46,774 nt of DNA, from assembly GCA_947381415.1 (NCBI GenBank), contig CANCVB010000021.1:1-46774 (forward strand). Reading direction: 5' to 3'. Both the position numbers and the translations under genes were made by a program. The notes beneath the pieces were generated by a model that saw only the letters and a program-made list of their open reading frames with translations, was not told where the DNA came from and made no database searches. Source of the stretch: Burkholderiales bacterium (GTDB taxonomy: Bacteria; Pseudomonadota; Gammaproteobacteria; Burkholderiales; Burkholderiaceae_C). Shown one piece after another: positions 32,020 through 40,344 of this stretch (position 1 is the stretch's first letter; every line of letters starts with the position of its first letter).

Positions 32020-32811
32020 CTATGCGTCAGATATTTTAGATAACGCATCCAACACCCAGGCTGCAGCACAATTGCCAAATGTTGCTGTAACGGTCACCAC
32101 AGATCCATAGCCATGGCAATTCAAAGAACTGTCTGATTGGGTATCGCACATTTGTGAAGCAAGCACTGTTTCTTTGCTGAACACGGCAGCTATTCCCATG
32201 GGTTGACCAGCCGGGGGCGCGGCATGTTGTTTGCGAAGGCGTTGACGCAACTGCGCCAGCAAAGGGTCATGGGTAACCTCGGATAAATCAGCGACATCAA
32301 CTTTTTGTGGAAAGCGTTTTCCACCCGCGGCTCCCACCGTGATGAACGTGGAGCCTGTCCCCAAAGCCCAAACTGCCATGGCTTGTTTGGCAGACATTTG
32401 GTCACAGGCGTCAATGACGGCGTCCGCACCCACTGACAGCAAAGCATGGCAATTTTCGGGGGTGATGAAGTCCTCCACCACAACGACTTCGCATTCAGGA
32501 TGAATCAATGCAATTCTTTCCTGAAGAGCGAGCACCTTGGACATACCCAATGTGGTGGAAAGTGCAGGCAATTGACGGTTGATATTGGACTCAGACAAAT
32601 GGTCCATGTCGATGAGTGTGAGTGCTTTGACACCGCTGCGGGCCAAACATTCGACTGCCCAAGAACCAACCCCACCCACACCTACTACCAAAACATGGCT
32701 TTGCCGAATTCTTGTTGCACCGATGGGCCCATACAGCCTTGCCAAACCGCCAAAACGCCTGTCAGCATCAGCACTGACATCTTCAACGGAAGACGATTCA
32801 ACCAAATTCAC
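32020..32811 (-). CDS. tcdA: tRNA threonylcarbamoyladenosine dehydratase TcdA (CsdL)
   Basis: E1/ThiF/MoeB-like ATP-dependent enzyme of 263 residues that cyclises t6A37 to ct6A in tRNAs reading ANN codons. Family features are RRFGGLARLYGP at residues 18-29, the nucleotide loop VVGVGGVGSWAVECLARSG (42-60), LTLIDMDHLSESNINRQLPA, AVIDACDQMSAKQAM and VTVTATFGNCAAAWVLDAL. The start is GTG, 1 nt after the cpoB stop, so it is the last gene of the GT2-tolB-pal-cpoB operon. tRNA-Lys, an ANN-reading tRNA carrying t6A in bacteria, is the next gene downstream. Confidence 0.94.
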   Translation of the reverse strand: MNLVESSSVEDVSADADRRFGGLARLYGPIGATRIRQSHVLVVGVGGVGSWAVECLARSGVKALTLIDMDHLSESNINRQLPALSTTLGMSKVLALQERIALIHPECEVVVVEDFITPENCHALLSVGADAVIDACDQMSAKQAMAVWALGTGSTFITVGAAGGKRFPQKVDVADLSEVTHDPLLAQLRQRLRKQHAAPPAGQPMGIAAVFSKETVLASQMCDTQSDSSLNCHGYGSVVTVTATFGNCAAAWVLDALSKISDA

Positions 32812-32812
32812 G

Positions 32813-33730
32813 TTATTTGAGTTGACCCAAGCGGTCTTTGGCCGCGGCAGCAGCCTCTGTGGTGGGGTACAGCTTAATCAAGTCATTAAAGGTCTTGCGG
32901 GCTTCTTTGGGCTGTTTGGTCTCTATTTGGGCATTGCCAATGGTCAGCATGGCTTCGGGCGTTCTGGCATGGTTGGGGTAGTCAGTGACCAAACTGCGCA
33001 ACTGGGCAATTGCTTCATTGAAATCACGACGCGCAAAGCGGGCACTGCCTAGCCAATAAATAGCACTGGGTTTGTACCCAGACGCTGTATAGGTGCGTAC
33101 AAAGTTGGTGAAAGCGTTTGCCGATGCAAGAAAGTCTCCTTTGCGAAACAACACAAAAGCAGACTCGAAGTCACGTTTTTCCTCTGGTTCAGCCAGAAAC
33201 TCAAACCCATCGACCTGCACTGTCACTTTGCTGGATTTCACAGCATCCTCTTTGTCCTTGGAGGATGAAGAAGCATCCTGCTTGGACAATCTTTCGTAAA
33301 GCTTTTGGAACCGCTCTTCAATATCAGCAGTGGTTTCTTTTTGGGCGCGTTGTAGCAAATTGATTTCTCTGAGCAATTGTTCGCGCTCACCACGCAGGTT
33401 GGCAATTTCTTGCTTTAAGGCTTCGATTTGAGTTTGCAGTTGCAACATGGCTTGACGGCTGTCTTGCTTCAGTTGTGTGCTGTCTAACTTCAGTTGCGCG
33501 CTGTCAGCCTCGATTTGTTTTCGCAGCAATTCATTTTGCTTTTGCGACTGCTCAAGAACTTTTTGCAATATTTGTTCAGAAGCCTGCGCCTGGTTTTGAC
33601 GCTGGGTTTCGACTCTTTGACGCAGATCCAAGATGGCCCTGCGCGCTTCCTCATCTTCAAACAATGCGGCCTGCGCCATAGACCCTATGGCATACAGGCA
33701 ACACAGTGCAACTAAACGCCAAGATTTCAT
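32813..33730 (-). CDS. cpoB: Tol-Pal system protein CpoB (YbgF)
   Basis: Periplasmic protein of 305 residues that coordinates peptidoglycan synthesis with outer-membrane constriction at division. A signal peptide is followed by cleavage near AQA-A (about residue 21). Residues 25-145 form a Gln/Lys/Glu-rich coiled coil that trimerises in the family, and residues about 185-305 contain TPR repeats (AFVLFRKGDFLASANAFTNF; AIYWLGSARFARRDFNEAIAQL; ARKTFNDLIKLYPTTEAA). Its ATG overlaps the pal stop as ATGA. The coiled coil is longer than in E. coli CpoB (263 residues in all). Confidence 0.95.
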   Translation of the reverse strand: MKSWRLVALCCLYAIGSMAQAALFEDEEARRAILDLRQRVETQRQNQAQASEQILQKVLEQSQKQNELLRKQIEADSAQLKLDSTQLKQDSRQAMLQLQTQIEALKQEIANLRGEREQLLREINLLQRAQKETTADIEERFQKLYERLSKQDASSSSKDKEDAVKSSKVTVQVDGFEFLAEPEEKRDFESAFVLFRKGDFLASANAFTNFVRTYTASGYKPSAIYWLGSARFARRDFNEAIAQLRSLVTDYPNHARTPEAMLTIGNAQIETKQPKEARKTFNDLIKLYPTTEAAAAAKDRLGQLK

Positions 33731-34296
33731 CGGTAGAAGAACTCAGCGCGACGGTTTTTAGAAAATGCACTTTCATCGGAGCCTTGGACAGAGGGTTTTT
33801 CCTTGCCAAAACTGACTGACTCCACTTGGGATTCTTGAACGCCTAACAAACTCAAGCTTTGACGCACGGCATCTGCGCGCTTTTGCCCCAATGCGAGGTT
33901 GTATTCACGGCCACCGCGCTCGTCGGTATGGCCTTCAAGAGACACTTTGGCGCGGGGATTGGCTTTCAAAAACTGAGCGTGGGCTTCGATGGCGGATTGA
34001 AATTCAGGCTTCACCACATAGCTGTCATAGTCAAAGAAAATGACTTTGGCAACATTGCCGCTGGGGCCCGCACTCAAGTTGGCACCACTGGTGGAGTCCA
34101 CAGGCACAACCGCAGACTTGGCTTCTGAAGCAGCGGATGAAGGGGCAGCAGCAATCGGTGTAGGCATGACAGGGTCAGGTGCCACAGAGACGCCTGTACC
34201 CATCTTGTCTTCAACTGGTACCTCATTGAGCTTAACGCCTGAAGCACAAGCGGCCAATAACAATACCAAGCCCAAAGAGAGATAGATTTTTTTCAT
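33727..34296 (-). CDS. pal: Peptidoglycan-associated lipoprotein Pal
   Basis: Outer-membrane lipoprotein of 189 residues that binds peptidoglycan and TolB. The start at 34296 places MKKIYLSLGLVLLLAAC in front, with lipobox LAAC and lipidated C17; the frame runs upstream to 34392 but would bury the signal. A Pro/Ala/Ser-rich linker leads to the OmpA_C domain (VIFFDYDSYVVKPEFQSAIEAH; KVSLEGHTDERGGREYNLALGQKRADAV), whose aspartate and arginine in HTDERG-REYN bind diaminopimelate. It lies between tolB (gap 16 nt) and cpoB. Confidence 0.97.
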   Translation of the reverse strand: MKKIYLSLGLVLLLAACASGVKLNEVPVEDKMGTGVSVAPDPVMPTPIAAAPSSAASEAKSAVVPVDSTSGANLSAGPSGNVAKVIFFDYDSYVVKPEFQSAIEAHAQFLKANPRAKVSLEGHTDERGGREYNLALGQKRADAVRQSLSLLGVQESQVESVSFGKEKPSVQGSDESAFSKNRRAEFFYR

Positions 34297-34312
34297 GAAG
34301 TCTCCAAAGTTA

Positions 34313-35587
34313 TCAAGGATTGAGGAATGGGCCCCAATGAGGCTCTCGCATAGTGGCTGATGAGCCTGCGAGTCTGGCGCGTATTTTGCCATCTAATGTC
34401 GTCGTCATCAGGGATTCTTTCCCTTGCGATTGGGTGGAATACATAATTAGTTTGCCGTTGGGCGCAAAGGTAGGACGCTCATCAGTCTGGGTATCTGTCA
34501 GAGGGATGACTTTGTCGTTGATCAGGTCCATGACGTGCAGTTTATATGCCGCGCCCGTGCGTGAGATGAAAGCAAGCCAACGACCATCGGGGCTGATGCT
34601 GGGTGAAATGTTGTAGGTACCCGTGAAAGTGACACGTTGCACATGACCACCCATGGCAGGCGTTCTGTAAATTTGAGGAGAACCGCCACGGTCGCTCACA
34701 AAATAAATGGCAGAGCCATCTGAACTGAAAACCGGCTCAGTATCAATGCCACTGGATTGGGTCAAACGCTTAGGCTCTCCGCCTTTGGCATCGATCAGAA
34801 ACAACTGCGACCCCCCATCACGGCTTAAGGTGATGGCCAAGGACTTGCCATCAGGCGACCATGCAGGTGCACTGTTCGAACCTTTGAAATTGGCCAGAAC
34901 CCTGCGCTTGCCAGAGGCAATGTCATGGATATAAACCACTGGTTTGCGAGACTCAAAGGAAACATAAGCCAACTCGTTTCCACTGGGTGACCAACTGGGG
35001 GAAATGATAGGTTCTTGACTGGTCAGTGCAGCTTGTGGGTTTTCCCCATCCGCATCGGCCACCCATAGCAAATGCTTGCGGTCTTGCTTGGTGATGTAAG
35101 CAATACGAGTGGAAAAAATGCCCTTATCACCGGTGAGTTTTTCATAGACTTGGTCAGCAATGCGATGGGACACCAAGCGCAAATCATTGGGCACCACCAC
35201 ATAGCTTTGTCCACCCATGTCTTGACCCTTGACGGCATCCCATAAACGAAACCGCACATCAAATCGACCGTCGGCCATGCGTGAGACGCTGCCTGTGAGC
35301 AAAGCATCAGCTGGTTTTTGGCGAATGGGTGCAAAGTCTGGGCGACTCACTTCATCGATGACCAAACCAGCTGGGGTGCTGCGAAATTGACCACTTCGCT
35401 CCAGATCAGCCGCCACGATTTGGGTGATCTTCTGAGGTGAATTGTCTTCACCGCGAAAGTTGGCCATGGCGATAGGGATTTGGGTGATACCTACGCCAGA
35501 AATTTCAACCCTGAACTCGGCAGCTGCTGGCAAAGACATGCAAATGCTGATGAAACCCACACATAAAGACAGTATGCGCTTGGTCAT
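34313..35587 (-). CDS. tolB: Tol-Pal system beta-propeller protein TolB
   Basis: Periplasmic protein of 424 residues that connects the Tol machine to Pal. The start at 35587 is set by a signal peptide (MTKRILSLCVGFISICMSLPAAA-EF) and by AGGGGA 5 nt upstream; an open frame to 35656 would mask it. Residues 24-150 are the N-terminal alpha/beta domain and 180-424 the six-bladed propeller, with repeating blocks such as SPSWSPSGNELAYVSF, APAWSPDGKSLAITL, EPVFSSDGSAIYFVSD and SPSISPDGRWLAFIS. It overlaps the upstream glycosyltransferase stop as ATGA. tolQ, tolR and tolA are not adjacent here. Confidence 0.97.
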   Translation of the reverse strand: MTKRILSLCVGFISICMSLPAAAEFRVEISGVGITQIPIAMANFRGEDNSPQKITQIVAADLERSGQFRSTPAGLVIDEVSRPDFAPIRQKPADALLTGSVSRMADGRFDVRFRLWDAVKGQDMGGQSYVVVPNDLRLVSHRIADQVYEKLTGDKGIFSTRIAYITKQDRKHLLWVADADGENPQAALTSQEPIISPSWSPSGNELAYVSFESRKPVVYIHDIASGKRRVLANFKGSNSAPAWSPDGKSLAITLSRDGGSQLFLIDAKGGEPKRLTQSSGIDTEPVFSSDGSAIYFVSDRGGSPQIYRTPAMGGHVQRVTFTGTYNISPSISPDGRWLAFISRTGAAYKLHVMDLINDKVIPLTDTQTDERPTFAPNGKLIMYSTQSQGKESLMTTTLDGKIRARLAGSSATMREPHWGPFLNP

Positions 35588-36339
35588 TTTTCCCCTTGGT
35601 TTAAACAATACAACGTGAAATATTTTCCATACGCGGCTTGGCCCTGCAATATACAAACAGCCAAGCCCATGGCGCCATCCAAGAAACCCAATCTGAAAAA
35701 ATAGCTTTTGATGAATGCAACCACGCCTGAGGCAATCGCGCGAGCCATGCTGGTGGTTTGCCCTTGGGCATGCTTTTGTTCAGCCCAAGCCAAACTGTAA
35801 ACCTGCAACTTTCGCCAATAGGCGTTGGCATGGGGGTAACTGTAATGCAGCAAGGAATGCTGTAACTTTCCAATGGGACTGTTGTTGGCAGAAACCAATT
35901 TTTCATGAACTACATCATTGGTAAAACATGCCGCATTCTTTTGGAAAAGACGGGTCACGCGGTCAGGCCGCCAACCACAATGGTGAATCCATTGACCACA
36001 GAAATTGGTCAACCGTGGTATGTCATAAAGCGAATACGCAGGTTGCCGCAAGCACTGCTGGATTTCATCGGCAAGTGTTGAGGATACACGTTCATCCGCA
36101 TCCAATGACAATACCCAATCGTGGTTTGCAAAGGCCAAGGCTTTGTTTTTTTGTGGCCCAAAACCTTCCCAACTGTCTGCCAGAAAAACCTTGGCCCCAT
36201 GTTGACGGGCAATCTCGGCTGTGTTGTCTGTGCTTTGGCCATCCAGCACAATCACTTCATCCGCAAAAGCAACACTGTCGAGGCAAGCAGCGATATTGGC
36301 GCTTTCATTGCGTGTGATGATGATGACACTCAAGGGCAT
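35584..36339 (-). CDS. Family 2 glycosyltransferase, WaaE/KdtX-like (LPS core)
   Basis: GT-A fold transferase of 251 residues. MPLSVIIITRNESANIAACLDSV at the start, VLDGQSTDNTAEIA and the metal-binding DxD-type LSLDADERV at about residues 76-84 are GT2 features; CGWRPDRVTRLFQK and VHEKLV are shared with WaaE, which adds glucose to heptose I of the LPS inner core. The C-terminal segment (IASGVVAFIKSYFFRLGFLDG) is amphipathic and may touch the membrane. It leads the tolB-pal-cpoB-tcdA operon through an ATGA overlap and is divergent from msbA. A TAGAAT hexamer 6 nt before the ATG suggests a leaderless start. Acceptor unproven. Confidence 0.87.
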   Translation of the reverse strand: MPLSVIIITRNESANIAACLDSVAFADEVIVLDGQSTDNTAEIARQHGAKVFLADSWEGFGPQKNKALAFANHDWVLSLDADERVSSTLADEIQQCLRQPAYSLYDIPRLTNFCGQWIHHCGWRPDRVTRLFQKNAACFTNDVVHEKLVSANNSPIGKLQHSLLHYSYPHANAYWRKLQVYSLAWAEQKHAQGQTTSMARAIASGVVAFIKSYFFRLGFLDGAMGLAVCILQGQAAYGKYFTLYCLNQGEK

Positions 36340-36345
36340 GCAGGC

Positions 36346-36351
36346 ATTCTA
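36346..36351 (-). promoter_or_regulatory. Candidate -10 element of the glycosyltransferase-tolB operon
   Basis: TAGAAT on the minus strand (five of six to TATAAT) ends 6 nt before the ATG at 36339. No Shine-Dalgarno sequence is visible and no good -35 is found, the same layout as at map. Confidence 0.35.
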
Positions 36352-36403
36352 ACCAAGCGCCCTTCCACGGTTCGTCATAATCCGGCAAACAGATTGACAC
36401 CCG

Positions 36404-38155
36404 ATGACCTCTCAACCTCGCATTCGGCACCGACTTGCTCGTGCATTCAAACATTTCACTCGCCCCATCAGCGCGTGGCTGCTGACGGCGGTGTGCGTCA
36501 TCATGGTGTCTGTCTCGGAGCCACTGATACCGGCCTTGCTCAAGCCCTTGTTAGACAAAGGGTTTGCCCAATCTGACTTTCCCGTGTGGCAAGTGCCTGT
36601 GGCTTTGATCGGTTTGTTTGGTTTGCGCGGACTGGGCGTATTTCTCAGCCAAGTGGCCATGGCCAAAGCAACCAACCAAGGCCTTTTCGAACTCCGAATG
36701 AAAATGTTTAGCCGCTTGCAAGACGCTGACCTTTCGCTGTTTAAATCGCAATCAGCCAGCGCTTTAGGCAACACCTTGGTGTTTGAAGTGCAAAACGGTG
36801 CTTTGTTAATGGTCAGTTCTGTCATGAGTTTGGTCAGAGACAGCTTGACCCTGCTGGCTTTGGTGGGGTATTTGCTTTACCTGAACTGGCAACTGAGTTT
36901 GATTGTTGCTTTGCTTTTTCCGGCTGTCGCTTTGTTAATGAAAGCCTTGAGCAAGCGTTTGTACCAAATCACCCGCGATACCCAAACCGCTACCGATGAA
37001 TTGGCCTACGTGGTCGAGGAAACCTCCCTCGCCTACCGAGAAATTCGGTTACACCAAGCACAACCCAAACAAATCCAACGCTTTGAAGGCCTGGCAAAAC
37101 ACTTGCAACGTTTAGCCATGAAGACATCGATTGCCAGTTCTGGCATGACGCCCATGACGCAAATTTTTTCCGCCATTGCTTTATCGGGCGTCATCAGTGT
37201 GGCATTGCTGCAAAGCCATGTCTCAGGTATGACAGTCGGTGGATTTGCCGCTTTTGTGACTGCGATGCTGATGTTGATCGCCCCTGTCAAACACCTGTCT
37301 GAAGTGGTGGGTCCGCTGACCCGAGGCTTGGCGGCGTTAGAGCGCGGATTTGAGTTGATAGAAAACACGCCCACGGAAAAAGGGGGTCTTCACCAATCTC
37401 ACAAAGCGCTGGGCCATATTGTTTTAGAGAACGTCTTTGTGAAATACAAAGACGACATGCCTTGGGCATTGAGTGACATCAAGCTTGACATTCACCCTGG
37501 GGAAACCGTCGCATTGGTTGGGTCATCGGGATCAGGCAAATCCACCTTGGCCAATTTGCTGCTGCGTTTTGTGGAACCGACGCGGGGGACTGTCTCGCTT
37601 GATGGCGTACCTGTTCAGGAATGGGATTTACTGTCTTTACGGCAGCAATTTGCCTTGGTCAGTCAAAATGTGGTGGTATTGAATGACACCCTCGCTGCCA
37701 ATGTGGCGCTGGGGCAAACACCCAATGAACAACGGGTGCTGGATTGTTTAAAAGCGGCGCATTTGAGTGACTACCTTGCCACATTGCCCAACCACATCCA
37801 TTCATTGGTAGGGCATAACGCATCAAGCCTTTCGGGTGGCCAACGTCAGCGGCTTGCGATTGCACGCGCTTTGTACAAGGATGCGCCCGTGCTGATTTTG
37901 GATGAAGCCACTTCCGCATTGGACAACGAATCTGAGCGTTTGGTTCAAGACGCGCTTCAAAGTTTGCAACAGCAAAGGACCACGCTGGTGATTGCCCACC
38001 GCTTAACCACCATCGAGAAAGCCGATCGGATTGTGGTCATGGCGCAAGGCCGCATCACAGAACAAGGCACACATCAGCAGTTGTTACAAGCCCAAGGGGC
38101 TTATGCGGCGATGTTCAAGATAAGCCAATCAAGCGTGCTGACGGAGACGCAATAA
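36404..38155 (+). CDS. msbA: Lipid A/LPS core flippase, MsbA-type ABC transporter
   Basis: Half-transporter of 583 residues, the E. coli MsbA length (582). Six membrane helices occupy about residues 20-310, including VSEPLIPALLKPLLDKGF and LMLIAPVKHLSEVVGPLTRGL, the latter a strong MsbA signature. The ATPase has Walker A VGSSGSGKST (about 374-383), Q-loop FALVSQNVVV, signature SSLSGGQRQRLAIARAL, Walker B VLILDEATSALDNESE and H-loop VIAHRLTTI. It flips lipid A-core across the inner membrane using ATP. Divergent from the GT2-tolB operon across 64 bp, where CATAAT (36376-36381) may be its -10. Its last 27 nt overlap the convergent GT9 gene. lpxK is not adjacent. Confidence 0.93.
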   Translation: MTSQPRIRHRLARAFKHFTRPISAWLLTAVCVIMVSVSEPLIPALLKPLLDKGFAQSDFPVWQVPVALIGLFGLRGLGVFLSQVAMAKATNQGLFELRMKMFSRLQDADLSLFKSQSASALGNTLVFEVQNGALLMVSSVMSLVRDSLTLLALVGYLLYLNWQLSLIVALLFPAVALLMKALSKRLYQITRDTQTATDELAYVVEETSLAYREIRLHQAQPKQIQRFEGLAKHLQRLAMKTSIASSGMTPMTQIFSAIALSGVISVALLQSHVSGMTVGGFAAFVTAMLMLIAPVKHLSEVVGPLTRGLAALERGFELIENTPTEKGGLHQSHKALGHIVLENVFVKYKDDMPWALSDIKLDIHPGETVALVGSSGSGKSTLANLLLRFVEPTRGTVSLDGVPVQEWDLLSLRQQFALVSQNVVVLNDTLAANVALGQTPNEQRVLDCLKAAHLSDYLATLPNHIHSLVGHNASSLSGGQRQRLAIARALYKDAPVLILDEATSALDNESERLVQDALQSLQQQRTTLVIAHRLTTIEKADRIVVMAQGRITEQGTHQQLLQAQGAYAAMFKISQSSVLTETQ

Positions 38156-39202
38156 GCTTTCAACTTCTGTGACAAAGTTTTCGGCACTGGGTTGAATCAG
38201 GCGTCGACACCACTCATTGTCATGAAACGATGTCACCTCAGCGTAGGTAAACCACACCAAGGTGGGTTTACGCATGGCCACTGCCATGTGGTAAGGACCA
38301 GAGTCGGTAGATATAAATACATCGCAAGCATCAATGAGTCCTGTAGAACCGCTTAAGGTGGTTTCGCCAGCAGCATCAACGACACAGACCTCGGGTTGAA
38401 GTTTTTTCAACAATGCGGTGAAGGCATGGTTAACATCTTTTTCAAATGGCGCCCCACTCAACAAAATGGTAGCGGGTTGTCGCAACAAAAGTTGTTGAAA
38501 ACAGTGGGCTAAGTGGTTTAAATCTGGCCGTTTAACCATTGCATCGGGCGTGCCACAACCGATATTTAAACCAATGACAGGCAATCCATTCTTCCAACGC
38601 TGTTGGTGTTGCGTTTGCCATTCCCGCCCCTCTTGGGTGACTTGCATTTCAATCGGCGTTGTGCCGCGTTCCAAGCCTAGCCCACTGAGCACCACAAAAT
38701 CGCGGTTGGTGTAATCCATCGGTAGGTTCAAACCATGGCGCTGCGCAAAGCTTTTCACACTGGGTGAACTGTGCTGGTAAAAGAATGAACGCCCTGGAAA
38801 CTGCGCAATGCCCCAAGTCGTTACACCTCTAGATTGATGCGCCAACCAAGTGAGCAAGGATGTTTTCAAACCATAGGGCTCAAAATCAATCACCATATCT
38901 GCCCGCACGGCTTGAAGGACATCTTGGAAGGTTGACCACACTTTCTTGAAAGGGACCTTTTGAGCTTTGGGGTGAGAAGGGTCTTTGTCACTTACGGTAA
39001 TAAAGTGTGCGCTGGTCAATAAAGGATGTTGCGCAATCAATCCCTGGGTTGGATACCCTGGGTGCTTGCTTAAAAAAACCAAATGCAACTCAGCGTTTGG
39101 CCAACGGTTTTTCAAAACGCGCCACGCCGCAGAACTGCGAAGCAAGTCACCTACCCCTAGGCTATGGGACTTGATCATCACAATGGATTTAGGCTCTGTC
39201 AT
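38129..39202 (-). CDS. Family 9 glycosyltransferase (heptosyltransferase-like)
   Basis: GT-B protein of 357 residues resembling ADP-heptose:LPS heptosyltransferases. N-terminal IVMIKSHSLGVGDLLRSSAAWRVLKNRWPNAELHL and the C-terminal nucleotide-sugar signature ISTDSGPYHMAVAMRKPTLVWF are diagnostic of GT9; LNIGCGTPDAMVKRPDLNHLAHCFQQLL is the middle domain. It is the last gene of the long purD...GT4 operon and overlaps the GT4 stop as ATGA; its own 3' end overlaps msbA tail to tail. Sugar and position (heptose I, II or another core residue) cannot be decided. Confidence 0.88.
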   Translation of the reverse strand: MTEPKSIVMIKSHSLGVGDLLRSSAAWRVLKNRWPNAELHLVFLSKHPGYPTQGLIAQHPLLTSAHFITVSDKDPSHPKAQKVPFKKVWSTFQDVLQAVRADMVIDFEPYGLKTSLLTWLAHQSRGVTTWGIAQFPGRSFFYQHSSPSVKSFAQRHGLNLPMDYTNRDFVVLSGLGLERGTTPIEMQVTQEGREWQTQHQQRWKNGLPVIGLNIGCGTPDAMVKRPDLNHLAHCFQQLLLRQPATILLSGAPFEKDVNHAFTALLKKLQPEVCVVDAAGETTLSGSTGLIDACDVFISTDSGPYHMAVAMRKPTLVWFTYAEVTSFHDNEWCRRLIQPSAENFVTEVESLLRLRQHA

Positions 39203-40338
39203 TGTGTCTCCACCACTTCCTCAAACAATGCCTCGTACTGTGCTGCCACATCAGACCAGGCATGTTGCTTGGCAAAATGCATTGCATGGGTTTTGTATTG
39301 GTCAAAGACCAAAGTGTCAGACAAGTGTTTGACTGCATGCGCAATGGCTTCAGGATTCATTGGGTCATTCAGAATATATGCATTCACGCCGTGCGAAAGA
39401 TCAGCCGAGACACCACAATAATCGGCATGGCTCACCACGACCGCTAAGCCATTGGCCATGGCTTCAAGCACTACCATTCCAAACGTGTCTTCAAGCGTAG
39501 GGTGCAACAAGATGTCAGCACAGGCATAGACCTCTGCCATATGGCTGACCACCCCCAAGAAGTGAACCCGGTGCGTCAATCCTAGAGTTGCAGCAGTCTC
39601 TTGCCAAGCCAGCGTAGGACGCGCATGCCCCGCCACGGTCAAGGTGTAAGAGGTATCGAGCAATGCCAACGCCCGGAGCACAGTGCCAATGTTTTTTTTC
39701 TCAGCATCATTGCCTACCCACAAAAGCCGGTTTCGCATGGGAGAAGGCACTGGTGAATGGTTTGCCTCTGAATCAGATGGAGGGTAAATGCCTGGGGCAA
39801 TGCAGTGAAGTTGCGCTATAGGCAACGCGGGGCGCATGCGTTGTAAGCGCTGTTGCAAAGGCTTTGACACTGCCACCCAGTGTCTGTGTGAATGAAAACC
39901 AAATCGCCCGCGCTCTAAGGCCCAATACGCCAACAACCTTGGACTGCTCAGCAAGTTCAGGCTGTGCACAGTTCGACGCCATAGCCCCAGTGGCAAAACA
40001 TGCTTACACCGCATAGGAATGACATGCACGGTTTGAATATTGCCATGCCAAGTGTTTTCATGTGAATGAACGATGTCAAAGCCTTGTCGGGTCATCAACC
40101 AACTTGCCAAGGCAAACCAAAGCTGGTTCAACCAACGTGGGCGTTTAAAAAACAATGGGATTGGGTGAAAAATCACACCTTGTAAGGTGGGGTCCATTTC
40201 TTGTGCAAACACATGCACATCGTGACGCTTGGCCAATTCCAAAGCAATGGCGACTGCATAAGCTTCAGCACCCCCGGCATCGGATCGAAACGTGCGGTGC
40301 AACACCGCTATCGTTAATCGACGGTGGTTAGAGGGCAT
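39199..40338 (-). CDS. Family 4 glycosyltransferase (WaaG-like)
   Basis: GT-B retaining transferase of 379 residues. The start has VLHRTFRSDAGGAEAYAVAIALELAKRHDVHVFAQ, resembling WaaG's GGxER region; FDIVHSHENTWHGNIQTVH and CKHVLPLG follow. The GT4 core has LLWVGNDAEKKNIGTVLRALALL, ADILLHPTLEDTFGMVVLEAMANGLAVVVS with the catalytic E-x7-E. It probably adds a hexose to the LPS core, in line with its neighbours. It starts 6 nt after the deacetylase and overlaps the GT9 gene as ATGA. Confidence 0.9.
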   Translation of the reverse strand: MPSNHRRLTIAVLHRTFRSDAGGAEAYAVAIALELAKRHDVHVFAQEMDPTLQGVIFHPIPLFFKRPRWLNQLWFALASWLMTRQGFDIVHSHENTWHGNIQTVHVIPMRCKHVLPLGLWRRTVHSLNLLSSPRLLAYWALERGRFGFHSHRHWVAVSKPLQQRLQRMRPALPIAQLHCIAPGIYPPSDSEANHSPVPSPMRNRLLWVGNDAEKKNIGTVLRALALLDTSYTLTVAGHARPTLAWQETAATLGLTHRVHFLGVVSHMAEVYACADILLHPTLEDTFGMVVLEAMANGLAVVVSHADYCGVSADLSHGVNAYILNDPMNPEAIAHAVKHLSDTLVFDQYKTHAMHFAKQHAWSDVAAQYEALFEEVVETQ

Positions 40339-40344
40339 GATGAA

